DNA of 49,160 bases from Lachnospiraceae bacterium. GTDB lineage: Bacteria > Bacillota > Clostridia > Lachnospirales > Lachnospiraceae. The notes below the pieces were generated by a model. It saw nothing but the letters and a program-made list of their open reading frames with translations. It did not search any database and was not told where the DNA came from. The stretch covers positions 1 to 49,160 of the forward strand of contig JAAVIA010000001.1 of the NCBI GenBank assembly GCA_014799405.1. Reading direction: 5' to 3'. This document shows, in pieces, positions 24,492-31,647 of the stretch. Each line of letters starts with the position of its first letter. Positions within the stretch are counted from its first letter, which is position 1. The translations under genes and the position numbers were made by a program.

Positions 24492-26933
24492 ATGAAAAAG
24501 ATAGCTGGATTTGATAAGGAGGGCTTTAAAAAGGAAGTCATTAACAACGTTAAAGTATTGTTTAGAAAAACCATTGATGAAGCAACTCCAAAGCAGGTAT
24601 TTCAGGCCGTAGCATATGCAGTTAAGGACGATATTATAGACCGTTGGATTGCTACACAAAAGGAATATGAAAAGAAGAATGTAAAAACGGTTTATTATCT
24701 TTCCATGGAATTCCTTATGGGTAGAGCACTTGGAAATAACCTTATCAACCTTACCTACTATGATCAGGTTAAGGAAGCACTTGATGAATTAGGCTTTGAC
24801 CTTAACTTTATAGAGGATCAGGAGCCTGATGCAGCACTTGGTAACGGAGGTCTTGGAAGACTTGCAGCATGTTTCCTTGATTCACTTGCAACACTTGGCT
24901 ATCCTGCATATGGCTGTGGCATAAGATACCGTTATGGTATGTTCAAGCAGGCTATTAAGGATGGTTTTCAGGTTGAAAAGCCGGACAACTGGTTAAAGGA
25001 TGGAAATCCATTTGAGGTAAGACGTTCAGAGTATACAGTTGAGGTTAAGTTTGGCGGATATGTTCGTGTTGAAAACAGAGACGGAAAAAATGTATTTATA
25101 CATGATGGATACCAGTCCGTACGTGCAGTACCATATGATCTTCCTGTTATCGGCTATGGAAATAATATAGTTAATACACTTAGAATTTGGGATGCGGAGC
25201 CTATGCAGGAGTTCAATCTTGACAGCTTTGACAAGGGTGAGTACCAGAGAGCTGTTGAGGAACAAAACCTTGCAAGAAACATTGTTGAGGTACTTTATCC
25301 AAATGATAACCATTATTCAGGTAAGGAGCTCAGACTTAAGCAGCAATATTTCTTCGTATCAGCATCTGTACAGAGAGCAATACTTAAGTTTAAGGAAAAT
25401 AATGATGATATTCATAAGCTTCCTGAAAAGGTTACATTCCAGCTTAATGATACACATCCTACAGTAACAGTAGCTGAGCTTATGAGAATACTCGTAGATG
25501 AGGAAGCTCTTGAGTGGGATGATGCATGGGATATCGTTTGCAAAACATGTGCATATACAAATCATACAATCATGGCAGAGGCACTTGAAAAGTGGCCGAT
25601 AGACCTTTTCCAGAGACTTCTTCCAAGAGTTTATCAGATTGTAGACGAGATAAACAGAAGATTTGTTGCTCAGATTGAGGATATGTATCCGGGAAATCAG
25701 GATAAGGTTAGAAGCATGGCAGTTCTTTATGATGGCCAGGTTAAGATGGCTCATCTTGCAATTGCAGGAAGCTATTCAGTAAATGGTGTTGCACAGCTTC
25801 ATACAGATATTCTTAAAAAGAGAGAGCTTAAGGACTTCTATGAGATGAAGCCTGAGCAGTTTAATAATAAGACAAATGGTATTACACAGAGACGTTTCCT
25901 CCTTCATGGTAATCCACTTCTTGCAGATTGGATTAACAAGAAGATTGGTAATGAGTGGATTACAAATCTTCCTGCCATTGAGAAGCTTAAGCCTCTTGCA
26001 ACTGACAAGAAGGCTCAGAAGGAGTTCATGGACATTAAGTATAAGAATAAGGTTCGTCTTGCTGAGTACATTAAGGCTAAAAATGATATAGACATTTCAC
26101 CTGATTCAATTTATGATGTTCAGGTTAAGAGATTACATGAATACAAGAGACAGCAGCTTAACATTCTTCACGTAATGTACCTTTATAATGAGCTGAAGGC
26201 TAATCCTGATATGGACTTTACACCGACAACATTTATCTTTGGTGCAAAGGCAGCAGCAGGATACATGACAGCAAAGCTTACGATTAAGCTTATAAATGCC
26301 GTTGCAGATGTTGTAAACAACGACAAGTCAATAAAGGATAAGATTAAGGTTGTCTTTATTGAAAACTATAGGGTTTCAAACGCAGAGATTATATTTGCGG
26401 CAGCAGATGTAAGTGAGCAGATTTCAACAGCTTCAAGAGAGGCTTCCGGTACAGGTAACATGAAGTTCATGCTTAACGGAGCGCCTACACTTGGAACTAT
26501 GGATGGAGCAAATGTTGAGATTGTTGAAGAGGTTGGTGAAGAGAACGCATTTATCTTCGGTATGTCAGCAGATGAGGTTATGAAATATGAGCGTGAGGGT
26601 GGATACAATCCTATGGATGTGTACAACTCAAACTCAGACCTTAGAAGAGTACTTGACCAGCTTGTAGACGGAACATACTCACCTGATGATAAGGAGAGAT
26701 TCAGACCATTGTTTGACTCACTTACTAAGAAGGATGTATATTTCACCCTTAAGGATTTTGATTCTTACAAGGCGGCACAAAAGAGAGTCAATGAGGCTTA
26801 TAAGGATAAAGAGAAATGGGCTAAAATGGCTATGCTTAACACAGCATGCTCAGGTAAATTCACCTCCGACAGAACAATTGAGCAGTATGCTCAGGAGATA
26901 TGGAAGCTTGAGAAGGTTCAGGTTAAGCTGTAA
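24492..26933 (+). CDS. glgP: Glycogen/maltodextrin phosphorylase
   Basis: 813 aa of the GT35 family. It releases glucose-1-phosphate from alpha-1,4-glucans using phosphate. The protein has EFLMGRALGNNLINL, the glycine-rich ALGNGGLGRLAACFLDS, FQLNDTHPT, VKRLHEYKRQQLN and EASGTGNMKFMLNGAPTLGTMDG, in which the PLP lysine is at about residue 658. The length is normal. It starts behind AAGGAGG. With cellobiose phosphorylase downstream it indicates a phosphorolytic carbohydrate economy that saves ATP. An inverted-repeat element begins right after the stop. Confidence 0.96.
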   Translation: MKKIAGFDKEGFKKEVINNVKVLFRKTIDEATPKQVFQAVAYAVKDDIIDRWIATQKEYEKKNVKTVYYLSMEFLMGRALGNNLINLTYYDQVKEALDELGFDLNFIEDQEPDAALGNGGLGRLAACFLDSLATLGYPAYGCGIRYRYGMFKQAIKDGFQVEKPDNWLKDGNPFEVRRSEYTVEVKFGGYVRVENRDGKNVFIHDGYQSVRAVPYDLPVIGYGNNIVNTLRIWDAEPMQEFNLDSFDKGEYQRAVEEQNLARNIVEVLYPNDNHYSGKELRLKQQYFFVSASVQRAILKFKENNDDIHKLPEKVTFQLNDTHPTVTVAELMRILVDEEALEWDDAWDIVCKTCAYTNHTIMAEALEKWPIDLFQRLLPRVYQIVDEINRRFVAQIEDMYPGNQDKVRSMAVLYDGQVKMAHLAIAGSYSVNGVAQLHTDILKKRELKDFYEMKPEQFNNKTNGITQRRFLLHGNPLLADWINKKIGNEWITNLPAIEKLKPLATDKKAQKEFMDIKYKNKVRLAEYIKAKNDIDISPDSIYDVQVKRLHEYKRQQLNILHVMYLYNELKANPDMDFTPTTFIFGAKAAAGYMTAKLTIKLINAVADVVNNDKSIKDKIKVVFIENYRVSNAEIIFAAADVSEQISTASREASGTGNMKFMLNGAPTLGTMDGANVEIVEEVGEENAFIFGMSADEVMKYEREGGYNPMDVYNSNSDLRRVLDQLVDGTYSPDDKERFRPLFDSLTKKDVYFTLKDFDSYKAAQKRVNEAYKDKEKWAKMAMLNTACSGKFTSDRTIEQYAQEIWKLEKVQVKL

Positions 26934-26938
26934 ATACT

Positions 26939-27163
26939 GAAAAGAGGCTGTCACACTAAGGAATCACTGTATCGTATGGCACACTGGCGGTTGTCATTTG
27001 CTGCTATATATGCCAAAAACGCGCTTTCGCTCTTTACAGACGTAGTGGTGCTAAGAATTGCCTGTACGGATACAGCCTATACAGTAACGAAAAACCGTTG
27101 GAAGACGTCGGCACTTAAATTGCCGGCTTAAGGTAGAATATCTTAAGCCGGCAATTTTTAGTG
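26939..27163. repeat. Inverted-repeat element, copy C (right arm lost)
   Basis: It begins AAAAGAGGCTGTCACACTAAGG like the other copies (terminus GGCTGTCACACTAAG). Next come a CTGCTGCTATATATGCC segment shared in type with copies A and E, then M1 (CGCTTTCGCTC...GACGTAGTGGTGCTAA, about 27021-27054), then M2 (CCGTTGGAAGACGTCGG, 27095-27111) and an excellent core hairpin, AATTGCCGGCTTAAG (27118-27132) with CTTAAGCCGGCAATT (27142-27156). Only the first bases of the reversed M1 (TTAGTG) follow, and the matching outer arms are missing. It looks like a deletion derivative lying just upstream of the SpoIID-like gene. Confidence 0.8.
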
Positions 27164-27255
27164 TATGCGGACTTTTACCACATGCCATGCATATTATGTA
27201 TTTTGGCATTATAAAATATATGGAGGGTTTTTTAAATAATTTGTGGGGGGTGTGT

Positions 27256-27690
27256 ATGAAGGATAAGCTTCTTAGCTCGGTTTTGGCGGGTGTGCTTTGT
27301 CTTATAATTCCATATTTAATGACGGTTGTTATAAATGGAGGTACAAGAGGAGATGACTCTAAAATTACAAAAATCAGTACAGGAAAGGATGTCATAGTAC
27401 GGATTGACGGTCAAAATAAGCTTATTGATGTTGAACAATACATAGTAGGTGTTTTGCCGGGGGTAGTATCGGCAGACGCGGATGCAGATGTTATTGAGGC
27501 ACAGGCAGTTGCAGTTCGTACAAAAATATATCATTCCATGGGCAATGATACAATAATTGATGCGGGCAAGCTTGACTTTACATATTTCAGTGAAAAAGAA
27601 TTAAAAGAAAAACTGGGAGAAAAAAATTATAACAGGATAATGTCAGTGTATGAAAATGCAGTTGAAAATACCGTGGGTAAGATAATGTAG
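27256..27690 (+). CDS. Truncated, catalytically altered SpoIID-like protein
   Basis: 144 aa from ATG 27256 (GGGGGG ribosome site). A single membrane anchor (LAGVLCLIIPYLMTVVI) is followed by the start of a SpoIID/LytB domain: VEQYIVGVLPGVVSADADADVIEAQAVAVRT aligns without gaps to the family core. In active lytic transglycosylases of sporulation the core carries a Glu (as in AEMP) where this protein has Val (residue V in PGVVS). The frame stops at KIM, about half-way through the domain, and no continuation is visible in other frames. The neighbour is a SpoIIQ-like gene, as in clostridial spoIID-spoIIQ clusters. It is probably a degenerate or structural relic of the engulfment machinery. Confidence 0.65.
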   Translation: MKDKLLSSVLAGVLCLIIPYLMTVVINGGTRGDDSKITKISTGKDVIVRIDGQNKLIDVEQYIVGVLPGVVSADADADVIEAQAVAVRTKIYHSMGNDTIIDAGKLDFTYFSEKELKEKLGEKNYNRIMSVYENAVENTVGKIM

Positions 27691-27759
27691 TTTTTTTGAA
27701 TAAAATTTACCACCTTTGCCAATAATATCAGCATAGTTTAACTAGGAGGCAAAGAGTAA

Positions 27760-28551
27760 ATGAAAAAAACATGGAGTTTCTTTAGAACAAAAATATTTTA
27801 TGTTGCACTTGCTGTAGGTCTTGTAGCTTTTGCCAGTCTTGTGGCAGTGTATAATTATCGGGATGCAAAGGAAGAACTTAATCAGGGACAGGCAATAGAT
27901 TTAAATCAGCCTGTTGATAATAATTTAAACTTAGATACGGCAGTGGGACAAAATGATGAGTTGGACTATTCCAAGGAGCCTGTTACGCAGATAGGAAAAA
28001 TAAGTGAAAGTACGACAGAGGCAAAATCTACGGAGGAGACAACAGAGGAAGTAACGGAAGATGTGGCAGCCGAGGAAAATGAGGATGACACAGCACCTGT
28101 ATCAAGCAACAGTGCGTCCGCAGCGCCACAGCTTAATTATAACGGTGAGCAGGAGCTTGCCTGGCCGCTTATTGGCGACGTAATTCTTCCATTCTCCATG
28201 GAAACAACAGTATACTATCAGACCTTAAATGCATATAAGTGTAACCCGGGAATGTTAATAAGAGGTAACGAGGGAGCAAATGTATTGTCTGTATACGAGG
28301 GAGTAGTGGCAGACATTTATGAGACAAAGGAACATGGAACGGTAGTGGAAATAGACTTAGGAAACGGATATAGAGCAACCTATGGACAGCTTATGAATGT
28401 GTGCGTAAATGTAGGGGATAAGGTATCAATGGAACAAAACATTGCTGAGCTTGGACCTGTAAGCAGCTATTACACAGAGGAAGGCACACACCTTTACTTC
28501 CAGATAACAAAGGATACAGAGCCGGTTAATCCGCTTACACTCATAAAATAA
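27760..28551 (+). CDS. SpoIIQ-like M23 pseudopeptidase
   Basis: 263 aa. It has an N-terminal membrane anchor (FYVALAVGLVAFASLVAVY), a long Glu/Thr-rich linker (residues 45-125) and a C-terminal LytM/M23 fold (ELAWPLIGDVILPFS to PVNPLTLIK). The zinc ligands are gone. The HxxxD block reads NPGML, the YAHL block reads YGQL, and the HLHFE block reads HLYFQ. SpoIIQ pairs with SpoIIIAH across the forespore membranes and is often catalytically inactive in Bacilli, whereas clostridial versions usually keep the site. Placement next to a SpoIID-like gene supports the assignment. It starts behind AGGAGGC. The function may be structural only. Confidence 0.75.
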   Translation: MKKTWSFFRTKIFYVALAVGLVAFASLVAVYNYRDAKEELNQGQAIDLNQPVDNNLNLDTAVGQNDELDYSKEPVTQIGKISESTTEAKSTEETTEEVTEDVAAEENEDDTAPVSSNSASAAPQLNYNGEQELAWPLIGDVILPFSMETTVYYQTLNAYKCNPGMLIRGNEGANVLSVYEGVVADIYETKEHGTVVEIDLGNGYRATYGQLMNVCVNVGDKVSMEQNIAELGPVSSYYTEEGTHLYFQITKDTEPVNPLTLIK

Positions 28552-28562
28552 TAGGAAAATGA

Positions 28563-28624
28563 AAGAGGCTGTCGCAGTAAGGATTTAAAGAGTATATTTC
28601 CTTACCTGCGGCAGGCCTTTTTTA
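28563..28624. terminator. Solo GGCTGTCGCAGTAAGG hairpin (bidirectional terminator)
   Basis: GAGGCTGTCGCAGTAAGGA pairs with TCCTTACCTGCGGCAGGCC, followed by a T-run; A-rich sequence precedes it. It lies between the convergent SpoIIQ-like and Fur-family genes and could stop transcription from both sides. Its left arm is the same sequence that begins the long elements C and D. Confidence 0.85.
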
Positions 28625-28655
28625 TTTTTGCTTTTCTATTGTTTATAGTGATAAT

Positions 28656-29045
28656 TTATCCTTGACTGCATGCATCACAAATTCCGGAAAACAGTACAGA
28701 CGCTTCGTCAATGAAAAATGCTGAATGTTTTTTTGCAGACTCAATAAGTGCAGGCAGTGGCTGCATCTCCATGTCTTTTACGGCGCCGCAGCATTTGCAG
28801 AAGAAGTGATAATGAGGTGTGGTTGTAGCGTCAAAATGGTCAGTTTTGCCATTACAGTAAAGCCGTACAATAATACCTGCATCTGCCAATTGATTAAGAT
28901 TTCTATACACCGTTGCAAGGCTTATGTTAGGTAGTTCCTGTTTTATATCCTGATAAACCATCTCTGCCGTGGGATGGTCATAGCGTGATTTTAAATTGCT
29001 TAAAATTGCCTCCCGCTGGTGACTATACTTAATAGGTACGGACAT
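28656..29045 (-). CDS. Fur family regulator (PerR-like)
   Basis: 129 aa on the minus strand, ATG 29045 behind AAAGGAAG. The N-terminal winged helix reads YSHQREAILSNLKSRYDHPTAEMVYQDI and ISLATVYRNLNQLADAG, the latter being the Fur/PerR recognition helix. The C-terminal metal domain has HFDATTTPHYHFFCKCCG and GICDAC, giving two CxxC pairs for structural zinc and a His-rich regulatory site. The HFDATTTPHYHF arrangement resembles PerR, a peroxide sensor, more than Fur or Zur. It controls iron/oxidative-stress genes elsewhere. A PerR-box-like sequence lies in its own leader. Confidence 0.88.
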   Translation of the reverse strand: MSVPIKYSHQREAILSNLKSRYDHPTAEMVYQDIKQELPNISLATVYRNLNQLADAGIIVRLYCNGKTDHFDATTTPHYHFFCKCCGAVKDMEMQPLPALIESAKKHSAFFIDEASVLFSGICDACSQG

Positions 29046-29065
29046 AAATAATCTTCCTTTCAAAC

Positions 29066-29080
29066 TGATAACAATTATTA
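29066..29080 (-). promoter_or_regulatory. Possible PerR/Fur box upstream of the regulator
   Basis: TGATAACAATTATTA (reverse TAATAATTGTTATCA) matches the 15-bp TTATAAT-n-ATTATAA pattern at about 11 positions and lies 21 bp upstream of the start, suggesting autoregulation. Confidence 0.4.
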
Positions 29081-29264
29081 TTTTCAGTATATTCATAAAC
29101 CCTTAATTAGTCAATATACAATAATTGGAATGTAGAAATTTTTTTATTTTCTATTTATTTTGTGTACAAATTGCATAAAAGTAATTGACATTAATCTTTT
29201 GTGTTGGTATATTTGTTTTATATACTGTTTTTTGTGCTATGGTAAATATAGGAGCTTTTAAATT

Positions 29265-30947
29265 ATGAATTTTGGTGAAATTAGAGAAGGTTTGGATGTT
29301 GAAGGTACAAAGCATGTTATAGACTCCATTTTAAATGCGGGATTCAGTGCTACAATTGTTATCGACAGAGCCAGCTTTGAAATTATATATGAGAACAAAA
29401 AGGCAAGAGAGCTTATTGGAAGTAAGGTTGGTTCTGCTTGCCATGAGGTATTTTGTACAAAAGAGGTACCGTGTCAGGGATGTCCTATTGTAAGCCTTGA
29501 TAACACCTCGATTCTGATATCAAAATATGAAGAACTGTTTGACGAAAAAGCAACATGGATTTTTTCAAATATTCAGTGGTTTGATGGAAAAGATGCAATT
29601 ATGGCAACATTGGTCAAACTGGAGGACAAACAGAATATATCCATAAGCAATGATGTAATAGAACTTACTGAAGATAAAATAAATCTTCGTAAAAATGAAA
29701 TAGACAGCCTGACGAACATACCGAATTACGCTAAATTTTACATAGATGCAGAAAGCACAATAAGAAGTAATTTAGATAAGCAGTATGCCATAGTCGTTTT
29801 TGATATTGATAGATTTAAAAACATAAATGATTTATATGGAATGTCAAAGGGCGATGAGATTTTAAAATTTGTGGGTAATGTACTTAGGGATACATTTGGC
29901 TATAGTGAAAACTATGCAAGAATGCATTCGGATATGTTCTCATTTTATATGGAATATGACAGAAAGGTTGACATTATCCGTGTTATAGAGAAAATAAGAA
30001 AAAAGATAGGTTCAAACAGTGTGGACTGTGATCTTAATACGTCATTTGGAATTTACCTTGTTCAGGACAGGGGCGTTCCGATTAACCTTATGTGTGACAG
30101 AGCGATGGTTGCAAGCAAAACCACAAAGGGTGACGTGGTGAGATTTTGTGCATTTTACGATGAGCAGTACAGGGAGGATATGCTCAGAGTCAGTGAGATA
30201 GAGCATGATATGAACAGAGCCTTGGAGGAGCGTCAGTTCCAAATGTATTTGCAGCCTAAATTCAGGCTTGATACGGAGGAGCTTTGCGGTGCAGAGGTAC
30301 TTACAAGATGGCTGCATCCAAGCAAGGGAATTATTCCACCTATGGATTTTATACCACTTTTTGAAAAAAACGGATTTATATTAAAGCTTGATGAGTATAT
30401 GTGGGAGGAAGCCTGTAAGACGTTGCGTGGCTGGATTGACGAGGGCAGGGAGCCTATACCTCTTTCCGTAAATATATCCAGATATCATATAAAACATAAT
30501 GACCTTGAAAATGTACTTATGGGACTTGTGAAAAAATACGACATAAAGCCGGAATATCTCCACTTGGAGATTACGGAGTCTCTTTTTCTGGATAATCCTG
30601 AGGAGCTTAACCGTGTGCTTGAAAGACTTAAAAAACTGGGATTTTTCTTGGAGGTTGACGATTTTGGTTCGGGATTTTCATCCCTTAACCTTATAAGAAA
30701 CATAACAGTTGACACAATTAAAATCGATAAGGACTTTTTGGACAACGAGATTGCTTCTGAAAAAGGACAGATAGTTGTAAACCATACGATAGACATGGCA
30801 AAGGATTTAAGGCTTCAGGTTATAGCTGAAGGTGTGGAGACAAAGGAGCATGTGGATTTCCTTAAAAAGTCCAGATGTGACATCGCTCAGGGCTATTATT
30901 TTGCAAAGCCAATGCCGCTTACCGAGTTTATGAAGTTTGATTTTTAA
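29265..30947 (+). CDS. PAS-like / degenerate GGDEF / EAL cyclic-di-GMP protein
   Basis: 560 aa, ATG behind ATAGGAG. Residues about 20-125 form a PAS-like sensor with four cysteines (ACHEVFCTKEVPCQGCP). Residues about 145-300 are a GGDEF domain that keeps VFDIDRFKNINDLYG, but its signature loop reads MHSDMF instead of GGDEF, so cyclase activity is unlikely. The C-terminal EAL domain looks active: EVLTRWLHP, NISRYHI, HLEITES, VDDFGSGFSS, IKIDKDFL and VIAEGVET keep the metal- and substrate-binding residues. It should therefore hydrolyse c-di-GMP, possibly gated by the cysteine-bearing sensor. There is no transmembrane segment. Confidence 0.88.
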   Translation: MNFGEIREGLDVEGTKHVIDSILNAGFSATIVIDRASFEIIYENKKARELIGSKVGSACHEVFCTKEVPCQGCPIVSLDNTSILISKYEELFDEKATWIFSNIQWFDGKDAIMATLVKLEDKQNISISNDVIELTEDKINLRKNEIDSLTNIPNYAKFYIDAESTIRSNLDKQYAIVVFDIDRFKNINDLYGMSKGDEILKFVGNVLRDTFGYSENYARMHSDMFSFYMEYDRKVDIIRVIEKIRKKIGSNSVDCDLNTSFGIYLVQDRGVPINLMCDRAMVASKTTKGDVVRFCAFYDEQYREDMLRVSEIEHDMNRALEERQFQMYLQPKFRLDTEELCGAEVLTRWLHPSKGIIPPMDFIPLFEKNGFILKLDEYMWEEACKTLRGWIDEGREPIPLSVNISRYHIKHNDLENVLMGLVKKYDIKPEYLHLEITESLFLDNPEELNRVLERLKKLGFFLEVDDFGSGFSSLNLIRNITVDTIKIDKDFLDNEIASEKGQIVVNHTIDMAKDLRLQVIAEGVETKEHVDFLKKSRCDIAQGYYFAKPMPLTEFMKFDF

Positions 30948-30965
30948 AAAAATAAATAACAATTC

Positions 30966-30994
30966 TTGACATATATATATAGCTGTTGTATATT
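30966..30994 (+). promoter_or_regulatory. Promoter of the acyl carrier protein gene
   Basis: Perfect -35 TTGACA (30966-30971), 17-bp spacer, -10 TATATT (30989-30994). Confidence 0.75.
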
Positions 30995-31055
30995 GAAAAA
31001 CATAAGAAGCTGGTAAGGCTATCGGATTTATAATATAAAAAGGAGATTATAAACT

Positions 31056-31289
31056 ATGTTAGAGAAAATGAAAGAAATTATTGCTGAACAGTTGGGAGTA
31101 GATGCGTCAGATGTAGAGCTCTCAACATCCTTTAAGGATGACCTTGGTGCTGATTCACTTGACCTTTTTGAGCTTGTTATGGCACTTGAGGAGGAGTTCA
31201 ACTGTGAGATTCCTTCAGATGATTTAACATCAATTGCAACTGTGGAGGATATCATCAAGTATCTTAAGGATATGGGTATCGAGGAGTAG
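31056..31289 (+). CDS. acpP: Acyl carrier protein
   Basis: 77 aa, ATG behind AAAGGAGA. It is a four-helix ACP with the phosphopantetheine attachment motif GADSLDLFELV (Ser at about residue 34), the acidic helix II, and a C-terminal TVEDIIKYLKDMG helix. It carries growing fatty acyl chains as a thioester for fatty acid synthesis. It is monocistronic here, with a strong promoter, and no fab genes are adjacent, so it may be the housekeeping ACP or an additional one. Confidence 0.93.
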   Translation: MLEKMKEIIAEQLGVDASDVELSTSFKDDLGADSLDLFELVMALEEEFNCEIPSDDLTSIATVEDIIKYLKDMGIEE

Positions 31290-31340
31290 CTTTAGCTGCT
31301 ACACCATTGTATAAATACAGTTTAAAAACAGATTTATAAA

Positions 31341-31647
31341 AAAGAGGCTGTTGCAGTAAGGATTTGAGGTTTATGATATGCTCCATTCTAGATAGACAAG
31401 TGAAATAATAAAAACTTGTCACTTAGAAGGGAGCATATTTATGTGTCAAAGAAAATATTTGATGAAGAGAAACGGCGGCAGGTAAAACAGAGGGATGTAG
31501 CGGTACTAAAAATTGCCAGCTTAAGACATTCCTATATAAGAATATCTTGAGCTGGCAATTTAAGTACCGACGTCCCCAAACGGTTTTTAGTTACTATATA
31601 AGCCGTGTCAGACAGGCAATTTTTAGTATCGCTATATCCTCAAACGA
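31341..31647. repeat. Inverted-repeat element, copy D (rearranged)
   Basis: It starts AAAGAGGCTGTTGCAGTAAGG, nearly identical to the solo hairpin at 28563. A different hairpin (31376-31438) follows. Then comes a worn M1 (GATGTAGCGGTACTAA, 31494-31509) and a core hairpin with AATTGCCAGCTTAAG (31510-31524) pairing to CTTGAGCTGGCAATT (31546-31560). Reversed M2 follows (TAAGTACCGACGTCCCCAAACGG, 31561-31583), and then a second GGCAATTTTTAGTATCGC piece like a reversed core/M1 end that reaches the stop codon of the phosphorylase gene. No matching right-hand outer arm is seen. It lies between convergent genes. Confidence 0.78.
31376..31438 (+). mobile_element. Hairpin resembling the end of an insertion sequence, inside copy D
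   Basis: ATATGCTCC...GACAAGT pairs with ACTTGTC...GGAGCATAT in a near-perfect 63-bp stem-loop. Right after it an open frame with the start VSKKIFDEEKRRQVKQ (GTG 31443) runs into the M1 sequence and stops after about 35 codons. This looks like the left end plus first codons of a transposase gene, cut off by the repeat. The IS family is not identified. Confidence 0.4.

Noticed and set aside
27187-27255. Longer N-terminal start of the SpoIID-like protein
   Set aside because: The upstream ATG codons have no ribosome site, whereas ATG 27256 follows a G-rich site at good spacing and begins just before a proper membrane anchor.
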